NCBI GenBank assembly: GCA_951813395.1 | Contig: OX638356.1 | Coordinates: 537,340-601,339, forward strand | DNA from: Longimicrobiales bacterium | GTDB taxonomy: Bacteria; Gemmatimonadota; Gemmatimonadetes; Longimicrobiales; Gaopeijiaceae | Length of the DNA stretch: 64,000 nt | Direction: 5' to 3' | Part shown: positions 16,671 to 25,763 of the stretch, one piece after another | Layout: the number at the start of each line of letters is the position of its first letter | How positions within the stretch are numbered: the stretch's first letter is position 1 | Translations under genes and position numbers: made by a program | The notes under the pieces: model-generated | Database searches by the model: none | Told to the model about the DNA's origin: nothing | What the model saw: the letters and a program-made list of their open reading frames with translations, nothing else

Positions 16671-19658
16671 ATGAACTTCCGTTACCACCCAACCCAGGGA
16701 GCGAGACCACTCTCCCTCCTGGCCGTGGTGGCCGCGATGGGGTTCCTCCTGCCGGCCCAGGTGGCCGCGCAGAATGGTTCCGTCACCGGTCAGGTCACCG
16801 CGGCGACCACGGGGCAGCCGATCAACGGCGCCCAGGTCACGATCATGGATTCGTCGCTCGGCGTGTTGAGCAACATCAGCGGCCGTTTCCTGGTCAACAA
16901 CGTACCCGCCGGCACGCACACCGTGCAGGTGGTGTATGTCGGCTACGGCACGGCCACGCAGGAGGTGGTCGTACCGCCCGGCGGGGCCGCCACCGCGGAC
17001 TTCGCGCTGGAAGTCTCGGCCGTGGCCATGGACGAGCTCATCGTCACCGGAACCGCGGGCGCCGTTGAGCGGCGCAAGCTGGGAACGTCCGCGGCTTCGC
17101 TGAACGTGACGGATGTCGCCGAGGTGACACCCTTGAGCGACTTCAGCCAGACGCTCGAAGGCCGCATCCCCGGTGTGCGTTCCATCGGCACGGTCGGTGG
17201 CGTGGGCGCCGGCCGTGAGCTCAGGATCCGCGGCACCGACTCGTTCAGCCTCAGCCAGCGGCCCGTCATCTACATCGACGGTGTTCGCGTCGACTCCCGG
17301 CAGCGGGAGTGGGGCAGCGGAGTGCCGGGCACGGGCTTCAGCACGACCTGCTGCGCCTTCAGCGGCGGCGCGGGCGAGGACCGTCTTTCCGACCTGAACC
17401 CCGATGAGATCGATCGCGTCGAGGTTCTCAAGGGACCGGCTGCTTCTACGCTGTACGGCTCGGAAGCATCGGGCGGCGTGATCCAGATCTTCACCAAGCG
17501 GGGCCGGAGCAACAGTCCCGCCAACTTCGCCCTCACGGTCAACGCCGGGTTCAACCGGCACCGCGAGAACTTCCCCACCTCGTTGCGGAGTAATTTCCAG
17601 GGACCCGACGGAACGTATGCCTGGGATCCCAACGAGACCCTCATCGAGAACGGGCTGATCAACTCCTACGACCTGACGGTCGATGGCGGCGGCGAAGCGG
17701 TCACCTACTTCGTCTCCGGCGGCTTCTCCTTCGAAGAGGGCTCCGTCAAGCCCAACGACCAGAAGAGGGCGAACCTGCGGGTCAACCTGAACTGGACGGC
17801 CGGCGAGAACCTCACGATCGCGGTGAACTCCGGGTACGTCAGGAACCGGATCTACTCGCTCCAGTCCGGCAACAACTGGCTCGGGATCTACACGAACGCC
17901 CTTCTCACCAACCCCCTGAACGCCACGGCCGAAGAGCCCTACGGCGGCGGTCTCGACGTGAACGTGGCGGACGCCCAGGCCATCAACACCTATTCGGACG
18001 CGGACCGGTGGACGGGCGGGGTCACGCTGAACTACAACCCGAGCCCGGACTTCACCCACAGGGCCACCATCGGTCTGGATGCGGTGAACGACCAGAAGAC
18101 GCGCTACATGCCCTTCGGCCGCAACTACACCTACATCGGCAGGCAGGGCGAGCGGAACATCGGATACCGCAACGCCCGGCAGTTCACCGCCGAGTACGTG
18201 GGCAACCTGAACTACACCCTGCCGGATTGGGCGGGTGGCCTGGCCGGCAACCTTGCCTTCGGCAGCCAGGGATACTGGGACATAACGTCCTTTTCGATGT
18301 CGACCGGCAGAGGCTTTGCCGGCGAGGGCGTGACGACGGTGAGCGGCGCGGCGCTGACCCTGGGCGCCGAGGCGTTCGAGGAGGATGTCAACCTCGGCGC
18401 GTTCCTTCAGAATCGCTTCGACTTCAACAACCTCTTCATCACCGCGGCCGTGCGCATGGACGGGAACAGCGCGTTCGGCGAGAACTACGGCTTCCAGGTC
18501 TATCCGAAGGCCGACGTGGCCTACAACCTGAGTGACGACATGCTTCCCGGCCTGATCAGCAGCGCAAAGGTGCGCGGCGCGGTCGGAATGGCCGGCAAGG
18601 CGCCCGGGGCGTTCGACCAGTTCCAGACCTACGTGCCCAACACGGTGCTGGACGATCTGGCCGGTGTCCGGCCCAACAACCCCGGAAACGACGTCATCGA
18701 ACCCGAGGTGAAGATCGAGTACGAGGGCGGTCTCGAGCTGGGGCTTTGGAACGACCGGATCGGCGTTGACGCGACGTACTGGCACGCGACCACGCAGAAT
18801 GCCCTCCTGGGCATCCCGCTGCCGCCGAGCGAGGGCTTCTCCTCCAGCAAGCGTCAGAACGCCGGATCGATCCTGAACAAGGGCATCGAGGTGGCGATGA
18901 ACACCACCGTCCTGGACCGCAGCAGCTTCCGCTGGTCCACCGGGGTCAACTTCGAATGGATCCACAACGAGATCCTGGACCTCGGCGACGCGTCGTTCCC
19001 GGATTCTCTGCCGGTATACGGGGCGGACGGCAGCCTGCTTCGCTGGGATCAGTACATGAGGCTGGGCGGTTATTGGGTCGGTCTCCCCATTTTCGAGCGG
19101 ACGACCCGAGTCATCACCGGGTGGGACCCCGCAACGCGCAGGCATTCGCGGTCGGCCTACAACACGTATGTCGGCAACGAGCAACCGAGCACGCTGGCGT
19201 CGTTCAGCAACGATTTCGCGATCGGCCAGTCGTTGCGCGTCGCCGTCCAGTTCCGGGGCGAGTGGGGCGCGATCATGAGCAATTCCGACCGTGGGTATGG
19301 TGTCCGCCAATTGGCATACGACGAGTATCTCGAACTCCTGGCTTCCGACGGCTCCGCAACGCCTGCCAGCGATTCTCTCCTGGATCGCTTCCGGCTGGTG
19401 TACCCGGTCGACAAGCGGGACCACATCCGGTTGCAGGAAGTGTCGATAAACTATGCTCTGCCCGAGGGGTTGATGAGTGCCATCGGCCTGGGCCGTTCGT
19501 CCATCACGTTGGCGGGCTACAACCTCCACTGGTGGGATGACTGTCACTGCCCCGATCCGAACCAGCAGTATAGGGGTGGAGACGACTTCAGCACCTCGCC
19601 CTTCCTCGGGATACCGCAACCCAGAAGGTTCCTTGTCTCCTTCAGAACCCGTTTCTAG
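16671..19658 (+). CDS. SusC/RagA-type TonB-linked outer-membrane receptor
   Basis: 995 aa. Signal peptide ending near VAAQ, a carboxypeptidase-D-like domain (about 36-115; SVTGQVTAATTGQPINGAQV), TonB box-like DELIVTGTAG, plug domain (about 130-270) with VIYIDGVRVD and VEVLKGPAASTLYGSEASGG, then a long barrel ending FLVSFRTRF with a C-terminal aromatic, as barrel assembly requires. SusC receptors import oligosaccharides or peptides with TonB energy through a SusD lid. SusD follows 15 bases after the stop. AAAGGAG 7 bases before the ATG is one of the strongest ribosome sites in the window. A CC pair (FSTTCCAFSG) sits in the plug. Substrate cannot be read from the sequence. Confidence 0.93.
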   Translation: MNFRYHPTQGARPLSLLAVVAAMGFLLPAQVAAQNGSVTGQVTAATTGQPINGAQVTIMDSSLGVLSNISGRFLVNNVPAGTHTVQVVYVGYGTATQEVVVPPGGAATADFALEVSAVAMDELIVTGTAGAVERRKLGTSAASLNVTDVAEVTPLSDFSQTLEGRIPGVRSIGTVGGVGAGRELRIRGTDSFSLSQRPVIYIDGVRVDSRQREWGSGVPGTGFSTTCCAFSGGAGEDRLSDLNPDEIDRVEVLKGPAASTLYGSEASGGVIQIFTKRGRSNSPANFALTVNAGFNRHRENFPTSLRSNFQGPDGTYAWDPNETLIENGLINSYDLTVDGGGEAVTYFVSGGFSFEEGSVKPNDQKRANLRVNLNWTAGENLTIAVNSGYVRNRIYSLQSGNNWLGIYTNALLTNPLNATAEEPYGGGLDVNVADAQAINTYSDADRWTGGVTLNYNPSPDFTHRATIGLDAVNDQKTRYMPFGRNYTYIGRQGERNIGYRNARQFTAEYVGNLNYTLPDWAGGLAGNLAFGSQGYWDITSFSMSTGRGFAGEGVTTVSGAALTLGAEAFEEDVNLGAFLQNRFDFNNLFITAAVRMDGNSAFGENYGFQVYPKADVAYNLSDDMLPGLISSAKVRGAVGMAGKAPGAFDQFQTYVPNTVLDDLAGVRPNNPGNDVIEPEVKIEYEGGLELGLWNDRIGVDATYWHATTQNALLGIPLPPSEGFSSSKRQNAGSILNKGIEVAMNTTVLDRSSFRWSTGVNFEWIHNEILDLGDASFPDSLPVYGADGSLLRWDQYMRLGGYWVGLPIFERTTRVITGWDPATRRHSRSAYNTYVGNEQPSTLASFSNDFAIGQSLRVAVQFRGEWGAIMSNSDRGYGVRQLAYDEYLELLASDGSATPASDSLLDRFRLVYPVDKRDHIRLQEVSINYALPEGLMSAIGLGRSSITLAGYNLHWWDDCHCPDPNQQYRGGDDFSTSPFLGIPQPRRFLVSFRTRF

Positions 19659-19673
19659 GGGGGGAGGCCGACA

Positions 19674-20972
19674 ATGAATTTGTCAAGAATGAAGGGTGGG
19701 ATCGCGGTTGTCGCCGCGGTTCTGGCTCTCGGAGCGTGTGACGAACTCCTGACGGTTGCGGACCCTGGACGTTACACCGCTGCAGACCTGGACGAGGCGC
19801 TTCCGGCCGTTGCGAACGGTGTGGAGGGGGCGGTCCACGAGATCTTCGACAGCTGGGTCACTGACCAGGCGCTCTTGGCCGATGTCTACCAGCATACGGG
19901 GACCTGGAGTGGCTATGACGATCCCGATCACGGCCGCACCAATTACAACAACAACGCAACGCGCTTTGAGCAGGACTCGTGGCTGAGGGCGCAGTGGTTC
20001 GCGGCCGACGCCGAGCGGCGCTTCAAGGAAGTCCTGGGCGACGCGGAAGCGGCGAGCAGCCCGTTGACCGCGCAGGTCCGGCTCGGAGGGGGACTCGCGA
20101 CAATGCTCCTTGGCATGACCGCCTGCGAGTCAGTGGGGACGCCGACTGGTGAGCTGATGACCGACATGCAGATGTTGGCGCTGGCAGAACAGAGGCTCGG
20201 CGACGCCTTGACTACGTCTCAGTCGGCGGGTCGTCCGGAATACGCGATGGCTGCGCAGGCTGCCAGGGCTCAGACCCGCATGTTGCAGGGTGACTGGTCC
20301 GGAGCGGTCGCGGACGCCTCGGCGATTCCGGCAGGGTTTGTGTACCACGCCGTCTTCAACGTACAGAGCACCAACTCGGTCGTCCAGCTCACCACCAAGA
20401 ACAACAACGAGGCCGCCGGTCTCATGTACAAGTGGTGGCCGATGATCGAGAAGAGCGATGAGCCGGGGTTCATGAGGGATCCCTTGAGCGGGATGCCCGA
20501 CAAGCGCATTCCCGTATACTTCGACGGTGAAATCGCGACCGACAACGAGACTCCGCACTACAGCCAGTGGAAGTACGTTCAGGACACGGACGACATTCCC
20601 ATGCTGCACTCGGATGGCATGCGGTTGATCGTCGCCGAGGCGATGGCCCGGAACGGTGACTTTGCCGGCGCCACGGGTGTCCTGAACGAGTTGCGGGCGG
20701 CGGTGGGTCTCCCAGGGCATGATGTGCCCACCGATCCCGAGACGATGGCCTCGATCGTCCTTTGGGAGCGCTTTGCGGAGCACTTCATGGAGGGTCAGCG
20801 TTTGGTAGACCTTCACCGGGGTGGTCTCATGCGACAGGTGTTTGACGAGCTCAACGACCCCGACCGTCTGGGTGCCGGCCGACCCACGAAGTGGCCGATG
20901 ACCAATCAAGAGGCGCTCTACAACCCGAACATGAACGACGATCTGACCCAGAGGTGTCTGCCGACGGCGTGA
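19674..20972 (+). CDS. SusD/RagB-like substrate-binding lipoprotein
   Basis: 432 aa. Lipoprotein signal with lipobox LGAC, then an all-helical TPR-like SusD fold: SWLRAQWFAADAERRF, the central LLGMTACES, GMRLIVAEAMARNGD and the C-terminal WERFAEHFMEGQRLVDLHR that marks this family. It would sit on the cell surface over the SusC channel. GGGGAGG precedes the ATG. At 432 aa it is shorter than typical Bacteroidota SusD (about 550), as is usual for Gemmatimonadota versions. Followed by a terminator. Confidence 0.88.
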   Translation: MNLSRMKGGIAVVAAVLALGACDELLTVADPGRYTAADLDEALPAVANGVEGAVHEIFDSWVTDQALLADVYQHTGTWSGYDDPDHGRTNYNNNATRFEQDSWLRAQWFAADAERRFKEVLGDAEAASSPLTAQVRLGGGLATMLLGMTACESVGTPTGELMTDMQMLALAEQRLGDALTTSQSAGRPEYAMAAQAARAQTRMLQGDWSGAVADASAIPAGFVYHAVFNVQSTNSVVQLTTKNNNEAAGLMYKWWPMIEKSDEPGFMRDPLSGMPDKRIPVYFDGEIATDNETPHYSQWKYVQDTDDIPMLHSDGMRLIVAEAMARNGDFAGATGVLNELRAAVGLPGHDVPTDPETMASIVLWERFAEHFMEGQRLVDLHRGGLMRQVFDELNDPDRLGAGRPTKWPMTNQEALYNPNMNDDLTQRCLPTA

Positions 20973-21013
20973 TTGCCATGTTGATGCACTGAACTCGGGG
21001 GATTCCCGGGTTC

Positions 21014-21053
21014 GAATGGGCGCGGCTCCCGTGATCGGGGGTCGCGCCCATTC
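21014..21053. terminator. Bidirectional intrinsic terminator
   Basis: A perfect 11-bp stem (GAATGGGCGCG paired with CGCGCCCATTC) extended inward by CTCCCG/CGGGGG pairs, between the convergent SusD and cytochrome genes. T-rich bases follow on the plus strand (TTCTTC). The symmetric stem would stop transcription from both sides. Confidence 0.75.
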
Positions 21054-21058
21054 TTCGG

Positions 21059-22267
21059 CTACAGTGACCGCAGGAACGCCAGGACCTGACTGCGGGCCTG
21101 ATCGGTCAGCCGCCGAAAGACATCCCTCGCGGCGGCCGCTTCTCCGCCATGAAGCAGAATCGCATCCGAGAGGCGCTGCGCCCGGCCGTTGTGCAGGAAC
21201 TCGGAGCGGTGACCCAGCCCGACGAGCCGCGCGGTCTTCCACTCCGATGGCAGCGTGCCCGGGGAGCAGATGTCGGCCAGTTCGGGTCCCATGTCGTGGA
21301 GCAGCAGATCGGAGTAGAGGCGGAATCGCTTGCGGTCGAGTGCGGCCGTTTCGCTGGCCGAGGTCGTGAAAGAGGGCGTGTGGCACGCGTCGCAACCCAT
21401 GAACTCGAAGATCTTCTCACCCTCTTCGATATCGGCGCGGGCTCCCGGGTCTTCGGGCCTGATCGCTTGCGGCGGGGCCAGAAAACGAAGGTAGTCGACG
21501 AGTAGTCCCAACTCCTCTGCACCGACCTCGGGATCGGCAGCGACGTCGATGCCCTCCGGCAGAGGGACTCCGTTGTGGGCCTCCTCCACCGGGTTGGCCG
21601 GGGTCGTAATCCCCATCTCGAGGCGGATTGCCTCCTCGATGAAGCCATCCAGGGTGGTGTGCTGCGCGCGGCGGCCAAAGCGGCCTGCGCGCCCGGTTGC
21701 GTCCAGGTTCGGACGGCCGGAGATGCCGTCGCCGTCGGCATCGTCGGGATCGGCGTTCCGCATGATGTCGGCTTCCGGGATATGCTCGACGAGCCCCAGG
21801 CCATACACGGCCGGCGCCCGGATCTCGGTGATGGCCGTGGCACCCGGGGGTATCCGCTCCGCTTCGAAGCCCATCGCTCTAGCCGACTCGATGACGACGG
21901 TCTGGAGCAGGTCGCCCCCGTGCTCCGGGAGGGTGCTGCAGCCTTCGACGGGGTCGAATCGGCTCACCTTGGTGACCGGTTCCGCGCCATGGCCGCCGCT
22001 GGTGGGCAGGTCGTGGCAGGAGCCGCACCGGTCCTGGTTGAAGAGGGGTCCCAGGCCCTCTTCGGGGGTGAATGGCCGGTTGAAGAGAGCCTGACCGGTG
22101 GCGAAAGCCGACTGTTCGGATTCGCTCAGGCCCGGAAGCGGGAGACCTGGTTCGGTCTCGGTGTACGGTGACTGCCCCGGCTCGCCACAGCCCAGCAACA
22201 GGACCGCGAGGCCGGACGCGCCTTTTCCGGCGACCTGCGGCAGGAGCTTCCGCGCCTTGGTCGTCAA
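21059..22267 (-). CDS. Di-haem DUF1111 c-type cytochrome, second copy
   Basis: 402 aa lipoprotein (signal ends LLLGC). Haem sites CGSCH (81-85) and CDACH (292-296), with GLGLVEHIP, DADGDGISGR, VEEAHNGVPLP, YSDLLLHDMGPELAD and SEFLHNGRA, the same motif order as the gene at 9169-10353. Start is TTG 22267, whose last two bases begin the stop of the upstream lipoprotein gene (TTGA overlap), so the two are translated together. Periplasmic electron transfer or peroxidase-like role by family. Confidence 0.86.
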   Translation of the reverse strand: MTTKARKLLPQVAGKGASGLAVLLLGCGEPGQSPYTETEPGLPLPGLSESEQSAFATGQALFNRPFTPEEGLGPLFNQDRCGSCHDLPTSGGHGAEPVTKVSRFDPVEGCSTLPEHGGDLLQTVVIESARAMGFEAERIPPGATAITEIRAPAVYGLGLVEHIPEADIMRNADPDDADGDGISGRPNLDATGRAGRFGRRAQHTTLDGFIEEAIRLEMGITTPANPVEEAHNGVPLPEGIDVAADPEVGAEELGLLVDYLRFLAPPQAIRPEDPGARADIEEGEKIFEFMGCDACHTPSFTTSASETAALDRKRFRLYSDLLLHDMGPELADICSPGTLPSEWKTARLVGLGHRSEFLHNGRAQRLSDAILLHGGEAAAARDVFRRLTDQARSQVLAFLRSL

Positions 22268-22767
22268 CCCCCGCCCAGGGTGGCGATGTTGTACTTGTAC
22301 ACGAACCTGAGCGTCTCCCGGTCCCCGTCGGAGTCCTCGGGGACAAGCAGGCGCGAGTCGTTGTACCACTCCTCGTCGTCCAGGTACACCGTCATGGAAA
22401 GGGTCGCCGGCTCCCGTTCGATCGGGTACGTCTCCGCGAAGAATTGAAGCCGCGAGTTGAATGGATAGGACTGGGAGAAGGGCAAAGAAACCATGGTTGT
22501 GTCCGCGGCCACGAGATGAATCAACGTGTTGCAGCCGCCGTCCGGACATTCGGGATCCTCCACTTCGACGAACCACTGGGACGTGACGAGAACGACCTCG
22601 CTCACATCCGAACTGCTGATCTCAAGATGTGCGACGTCGGGCTCGCGATCGAGCGTCAGGGCGTCGCACGCCCCGAGCAGCATGACTGAACCCGCGAGAG
22701 CGGGCCAGAAGCGAGTCGGGCGCCGGAGCGCCCTGGATTTCCGCGATTGCATGATTCTGTCCTTCAT
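22264..22767 (-). CDS. Small lipoprotein coupled to the DUF1111 cytochrome
   Basis: 167 aa. Basic N-region, hydrophobic stretch and lipobox LLGAC (about 29-33), then a beta-rich domain with paired cysteines in DPECPDGGCNT. Not recognised. Composition (VYLDDEEWYNDSRLLVPEDSD) suggests a small extracytoplasmic sandwich. Its stop overlaps the TTG of the cytochrome gene, implying a shared job such as assembly or electron delivery (inference). Start at 22767 chosen by the lipoprotein signal; ATG 22752 is possible. Confidence 0.65.
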   Translation of the reverse strand: MKDRIMQSRKSRALRRPTRFWPALAGSVMLLGACDALTLDREPDVAHLEISSSDVSEVVLVTSQWFVEVEDPECPDGGCNTLIHLVAADTTMVSLPFSQSYPFNSRLQFFAETYPIEREPATLSMTVYLDDEEWYNDSRLLVPEDSDGDRETLRFVYKYNIATLGGG

Positions 22768-23031
22768 TGCATCCGTCCCCTGTTTCTTGCTCTGGATCCC
22801 CGAACTCTGGATCCCCAACTCTGGAACCCTGCTTGCTTCATGATGTTCCCGCCGGTCGGGATGGTGCAAGTGGACGGGTCGGATGTCCGCGTCGGCGGCG
22901 GCCATTCGTGGCCCGTCCCATTCCACCATGTAGGTGCCCCGGCACCGGCCCCAACTTGGTCGCTCGACGTCGAAGTACCGGTACGTTCCGGTCCCCCGGC
23001 GTTTTCCGGCACCCCGAAACCACGCACGCGG

Positions 23032-24192
23032 ATGACCCCCGGACCACGGCAGCGAGTGACCTGGCGCCACGACGCGGGATACAAGCTCTTCCTATCGAGC
23101 CCCCTGGTGGTCGAGGAGATCCTCCGCGACCGTTTTCCGACGTGGGCCCGCGCGCTCGACTTTTCGACACTCGAGAAGCTCTCGCCAGAGTTCGTTGGCG
23201 ACGACCTGGTGCAGCGGCACGCCGACATCCTGTGGAAGATCCGTTTCGGCCAGGAACCCTGGCCCTACCTCCTTTTCCAGGCGGAAGCGCAGTCCTCGCC
23301 TAACCGACTCATGGCGATGCGTACTGCGGAGTACCGGCTGCGTGCCTTCCAGGAGATGGTCAGGGGGGGACACGTCGGCCCCAATGGGGAACTGCCTCCG
23401 GGTCTGGAGTTGGTGCTCTACAACGGCTCCGCTCGTTGGAAGGCGCCCTGTGACCTCGCCAGCCTCATCGCGCCCGGCCTGCCCGCGTCCGTGACTGCCG
23501 GCACCACTCCCGAGGCGCGGCAGGCATTTGGCCTCCACACCGAAGAACACTATCATCTAATCGAGTTGCGGGGTATCGATCCGGCTGACCTCCCGCCGGA
23601 CAGGTGGTTGACCTGGCTGGTCCGGGTCGAGCGGGCGCGGTGGTCGGGGCGGTTGCCGGACGCGGTGGCACTGGGCGAAGCGATTCGTAGGTCGGGAGAC
23701 GAGTACATCCGGCAGACCTTCAGGAATCTCTACGCGGCGTTGGGGTGGCTCGTGGGGATGCCCGAGCAGGTACTGGAGAGCGCGGAGTTTTTCGGGGAGG
23801 AAGGAATGATCAGGACCGAAGAGACGTTGATGGCGGAGAGCGTGCGGCAGATGAAGGAAGAATGGCGGCGCGCGGCCATTGAGGAGGGTTGGCGAGAGGG
23901 TGAGCAGAAGGGCTTGGAGAAGGGCTTGGAGAAGGGCTTGCAGAGGGGCTTGCAGAGGGGCTTGCAGAGGGGCTTGCAGAGGGGCCTGCAGAGGGGCCTG
24001 CAAAAGGGTATTCGACGGCAACGGGCTCTGGTCCTGGGCCAGGCGAGGCTCAAGTTCGGCTCGGAGACTGCGGCCGAACTCCAGTCGGTTCTCGAAAGCC
24101 TCTCAGAATCGAAACGCATCGAGAAGGTGGCCGAGGCGATCATCGAATGTTCGGTGGCCGGGGAGTTCATCCGCCGCGCCCGGAGGGCGTAG
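23032..24192 (+). CDS. Rpn family PD-(D/E)XK nuclease/putative transposase
   Basis: 386 aa. The N-terminal half is an Rpn/YhgA-like nuclease domain: HDAGYKLFLSSPLVVEEIL, then catalytic residues Asp65 (RHADILWK), Glu85 and Gln87 (FQAEAQSS), and LYNG. Rpn proteins are DNA endonucleases that stimulate RecA-independent recombination. The C-terminal half has a charged helix interrupted by eight Gly-Leu-x-x repeats (294-325) coded by a 12-bp tandem repeat, then a DUF4351-like tail (GQARLKFGSETAAELQSVLE). No clear ribosome site before ATG 23032. Not flanked by inverted repeats, so not itself shown to be mobile. Confidence 0.83.
   Translation: MTPGPRQRVTWRHDAGYKLFLSSPLVVEEILRDRFPTWARALDFSTLEKLSPEFVGDDLVQRHADILWKIRFGQEPWPYLLFQAEAQSSPNRLMAMRTAEYRLRAFQEMVRGGHVGPNGELPPGLELVLYNGSARWKAPCDLASLIAPGLPASVTAGTTPEARQAFGLHTEEHYHLIELRGIDPADLPPDRWLTWLVRVERARWSGRLPDAVALGEAIRRSGDEYIRQTFRNLYAALGWLVGMPEQVLESAEFFGEEGMIRTEETLMAESVRQMKEEWRRAAIEEGWREGEQKGLEKGLEKGLQRGLQRGLQRGLQRGLQRGLQKGIRRQRALVLGQARLKFGSETAAELQSVLESLSESKRIEKVAEAIIECSVAGEFIRRARRA
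23911..24006 (+). repeat. 12-bp tandem repeat within the Rpn gene, 8 units
   Basis: Eight consecutive 12-bp units: two of GGCTTGGAGAAG, four of GGCTTGCAGAGG, then GGCCTGCAGAGG and GGCCTGCAAAAG. Each encodes Gly-Leu-(Glu/Gln)-(Lys/Arg). Units are whole codons, so copy-number change would keep the frame. Confidence 0.95.
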
Positions 24193-24198
24193 TGCCAG

Positions 24199-25614
24199 CT
24201 ACCGGAAGTTTCCGAAGTCGACCACCGCCTCCTTCGCCCCGCCGCCCCAGTCGACCGTGACCGACCCGGACATCTCCGCGGGCACGATTCCCAGCACGTA
24301 GTCGACCAGCGCCGACACCCGCGCGAACGCAGTGGGCTGGTAGCAGACGTTCGTGCCGAAGCTGACGACCCCCACCTGGATCCATCGCTTGCGGAACGGC
24401 ACCATCAGCGGCCCTCCCGAGTCTCCGTTGCAGGTGGATTCGCTCGAGCCCAGCTTGCCGGCGCAGATCGTCACGTCCAGGATGTTGGAGTCGAGATGCG
24501 TCATGCATTCGTCGTTGGAAATGATCTCGGCCTCCAGCTTCTTGAGCACGACCGACGAAAGCCCGCCGTCCGAGGTCAGTCCCCAGCCGATCACGGTGCC
24601 GATCGTGCCGGGAGCCGACATCTCGATCCGGTCGGGCGTGAGCAGTTCGATGCGAGAGTACATGTACCCGTCGGCGAGCTCCAGCAGGGCGATGTCGCTG
24701 GAAATGGCCGAGGGCGTATAGGCGGGGTGAACGAGAATGCGCGTCACGTCGAGGACTTCGCCGTCGGTGGTCTTGTCGTGGGCGCCGGCGAGCACCTTCA
24801 CGGTGGCCGGGGCGATGCCGCCGTCGACACAGTGCGCGGCGGTCAGCACCCATTGCCGGGAGATGAACGTGCCGCCGCAGAACTGAAAGCCGCCGGGCGT
24901 CACGAGGGCAACCTGAAACGGGAATTCTCCGGGTTCCGCCTCTCTTCCGCCTATGATCGCGGCGACGCCGGGGTCCAGGGGTGCACCCGCCAGTCCCGGG
25001 GCCGTGTTCGTCCATCCCATCGTGAGTTCCTGTGTGACCGTGTAGGCCAGCCGGTGATCGAGCCCCTCGAACCGGTACTCGCCGTCGTCGTTGGTGAGGG
25101 CCGTCACCTCGGTGGAGTCGCGCAGGCCGTCGCCGTTCTCGTCCAGGAAGACGACGAAGGAAGGGATGGTCTCTTCCTCCTCGTCACGGAGTCCGTCGGC
25201 GTCGGCGTCGTGCCACACCACGCCGGAGATCACGTTCTCGCCCGTGCCCGGCGGGCTGTTGACGGTGATCGGGGTGCCGGACTGCGTGTGGGCCGCGCCC
25301 CGATCGTCGACGACGGTGAGCTGCGGCGTGTAGGACCCGGCGTCCGGGTACGTGTGGGTGGTGGTGCGGCCTTCGCCGGTCGTGCCGTCGCCGAATACCC
25401 AGGAGTAACTGACGATCGTGCCGTCGGGATCGCTGGAACCGCTGCCGTCGAAGCGAACTTCGAGCGGCGCCGAGCCTTCCGAGACATCGGCAGTGAAGGC
25501 CGCCGTCGGGCGCAGGTTCGGGGTGCCCGTGGGTTGCGTGGGTGCGGGCTCGCCGCAGCCGGTGAACAGCAGGGCAACAAGAGCCGCCGCGGCCGGAAGA
25601 GACTTGGGGTCCAT
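24199..25614 (-). CDS. Trypsin-like S1 protease lipoprotein with PKD and SdrD-like domains
   Basis: 471 aa. Lipoprotein signal (lipobox FTGC), PKD domain (about 37-117; VRFDGSGSSDPDG, SWVFGDGTT), SdrD B-like Cna domain (about 127-195; DADADGLRDEEEE, LDENGDGLRD, acidic loops that likely bind calcium), then an S1 protease domain from IIGG at 220. The triad is complete: His261 in LTAAHC, Asp307 in SSDIALLEL, and Ser in CNGDSGGPL. IIGG implies activation by cleavage. Cysteine pairs match trypsin folds. AGGAAG precedes ATG 25614. A surface-anchored secreted protease; specificity not certain, though GDSGGP context and no obvious Asp at the S1 base were not resolved. Confidence 0.9.
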   Translation of the reverse strand: MDPKSLPAAAALVALLFTGCGEPAPTQPTGTPNLRPTAAFTADVSEGSAPLEVRFDGSGSSDPDGTIVSYSWVFGDGTTGEGRTTTHTYPDAGSYTPQLTVVDDRGAAHTQSGTPITVNSPPGTGENVISGVVWHDADADGLRDEEEETIPSFVVFLDENGDGLRDSTEVTALTNDDGEYRFEGLDHRLAYTVTQELTMGWTNTAPGLAGAPLDPGVAAIIGGREAEPGEFPFQVALVTPGGFQFCGGTFISRQWVLTAAHCVDGGIAPATVKVLAGAHDKTTDGEVLDVTRILVHPAYTPSAISSDIALLELADGYMYSRIELLTPDRIEMSAPGTIGTVIGWGLTSDGGLSSVVLKKLEAEIISNDECMTHLDSNILDVTICAGKLGSSESTCNGDSGGPLMVPFRKRWIQVGVVSFGTNVCYQPTAFARVSALVDYVLGIVPAEMSGSVTVDWGGGAKEAVVDFGNFR

Positions 25615-25691
25615 CGTGGGGCTTCCTGGAAGTACTGTTGGCAGGCAGGTCAAAGCTATGCTACCCGCACCTGGGTCGGAAGGTGCCCGGA

Positions 25692-25720
25692 TGGACGGGT
25701 CGGGGCGGCCACCCTATAAT
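25692..25720 (+). promoter_or_regulatory. Sigma-70-type promoter of the cyclophilin gene
   Basis: -35 TGGACG (25692-25697), 17-bp spacer, perfect -10 TATAAT (25715-25720), 44 bases before ATG 25764. The best housekeeping promoter match seen in the window. Confidence 0.7.
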
Positions 25721-25763
25721 CTGCGGCATCCTTTTTTCACCCCTGGACCGGACGGACCTGCCA

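Noticed and set aside
16551-19619. 1022-codon open frame on - across SusC
   Set aside because: SusC on + has signal peptide, plug and barrel motifs; this is a shadow.
21009-21055. GGTTCGAAT resembling a tRNA T-arm after SusD
   Set aside because: No acceptor, D or anticodon arms; it is at the edge of an 11-bp terminator stem.
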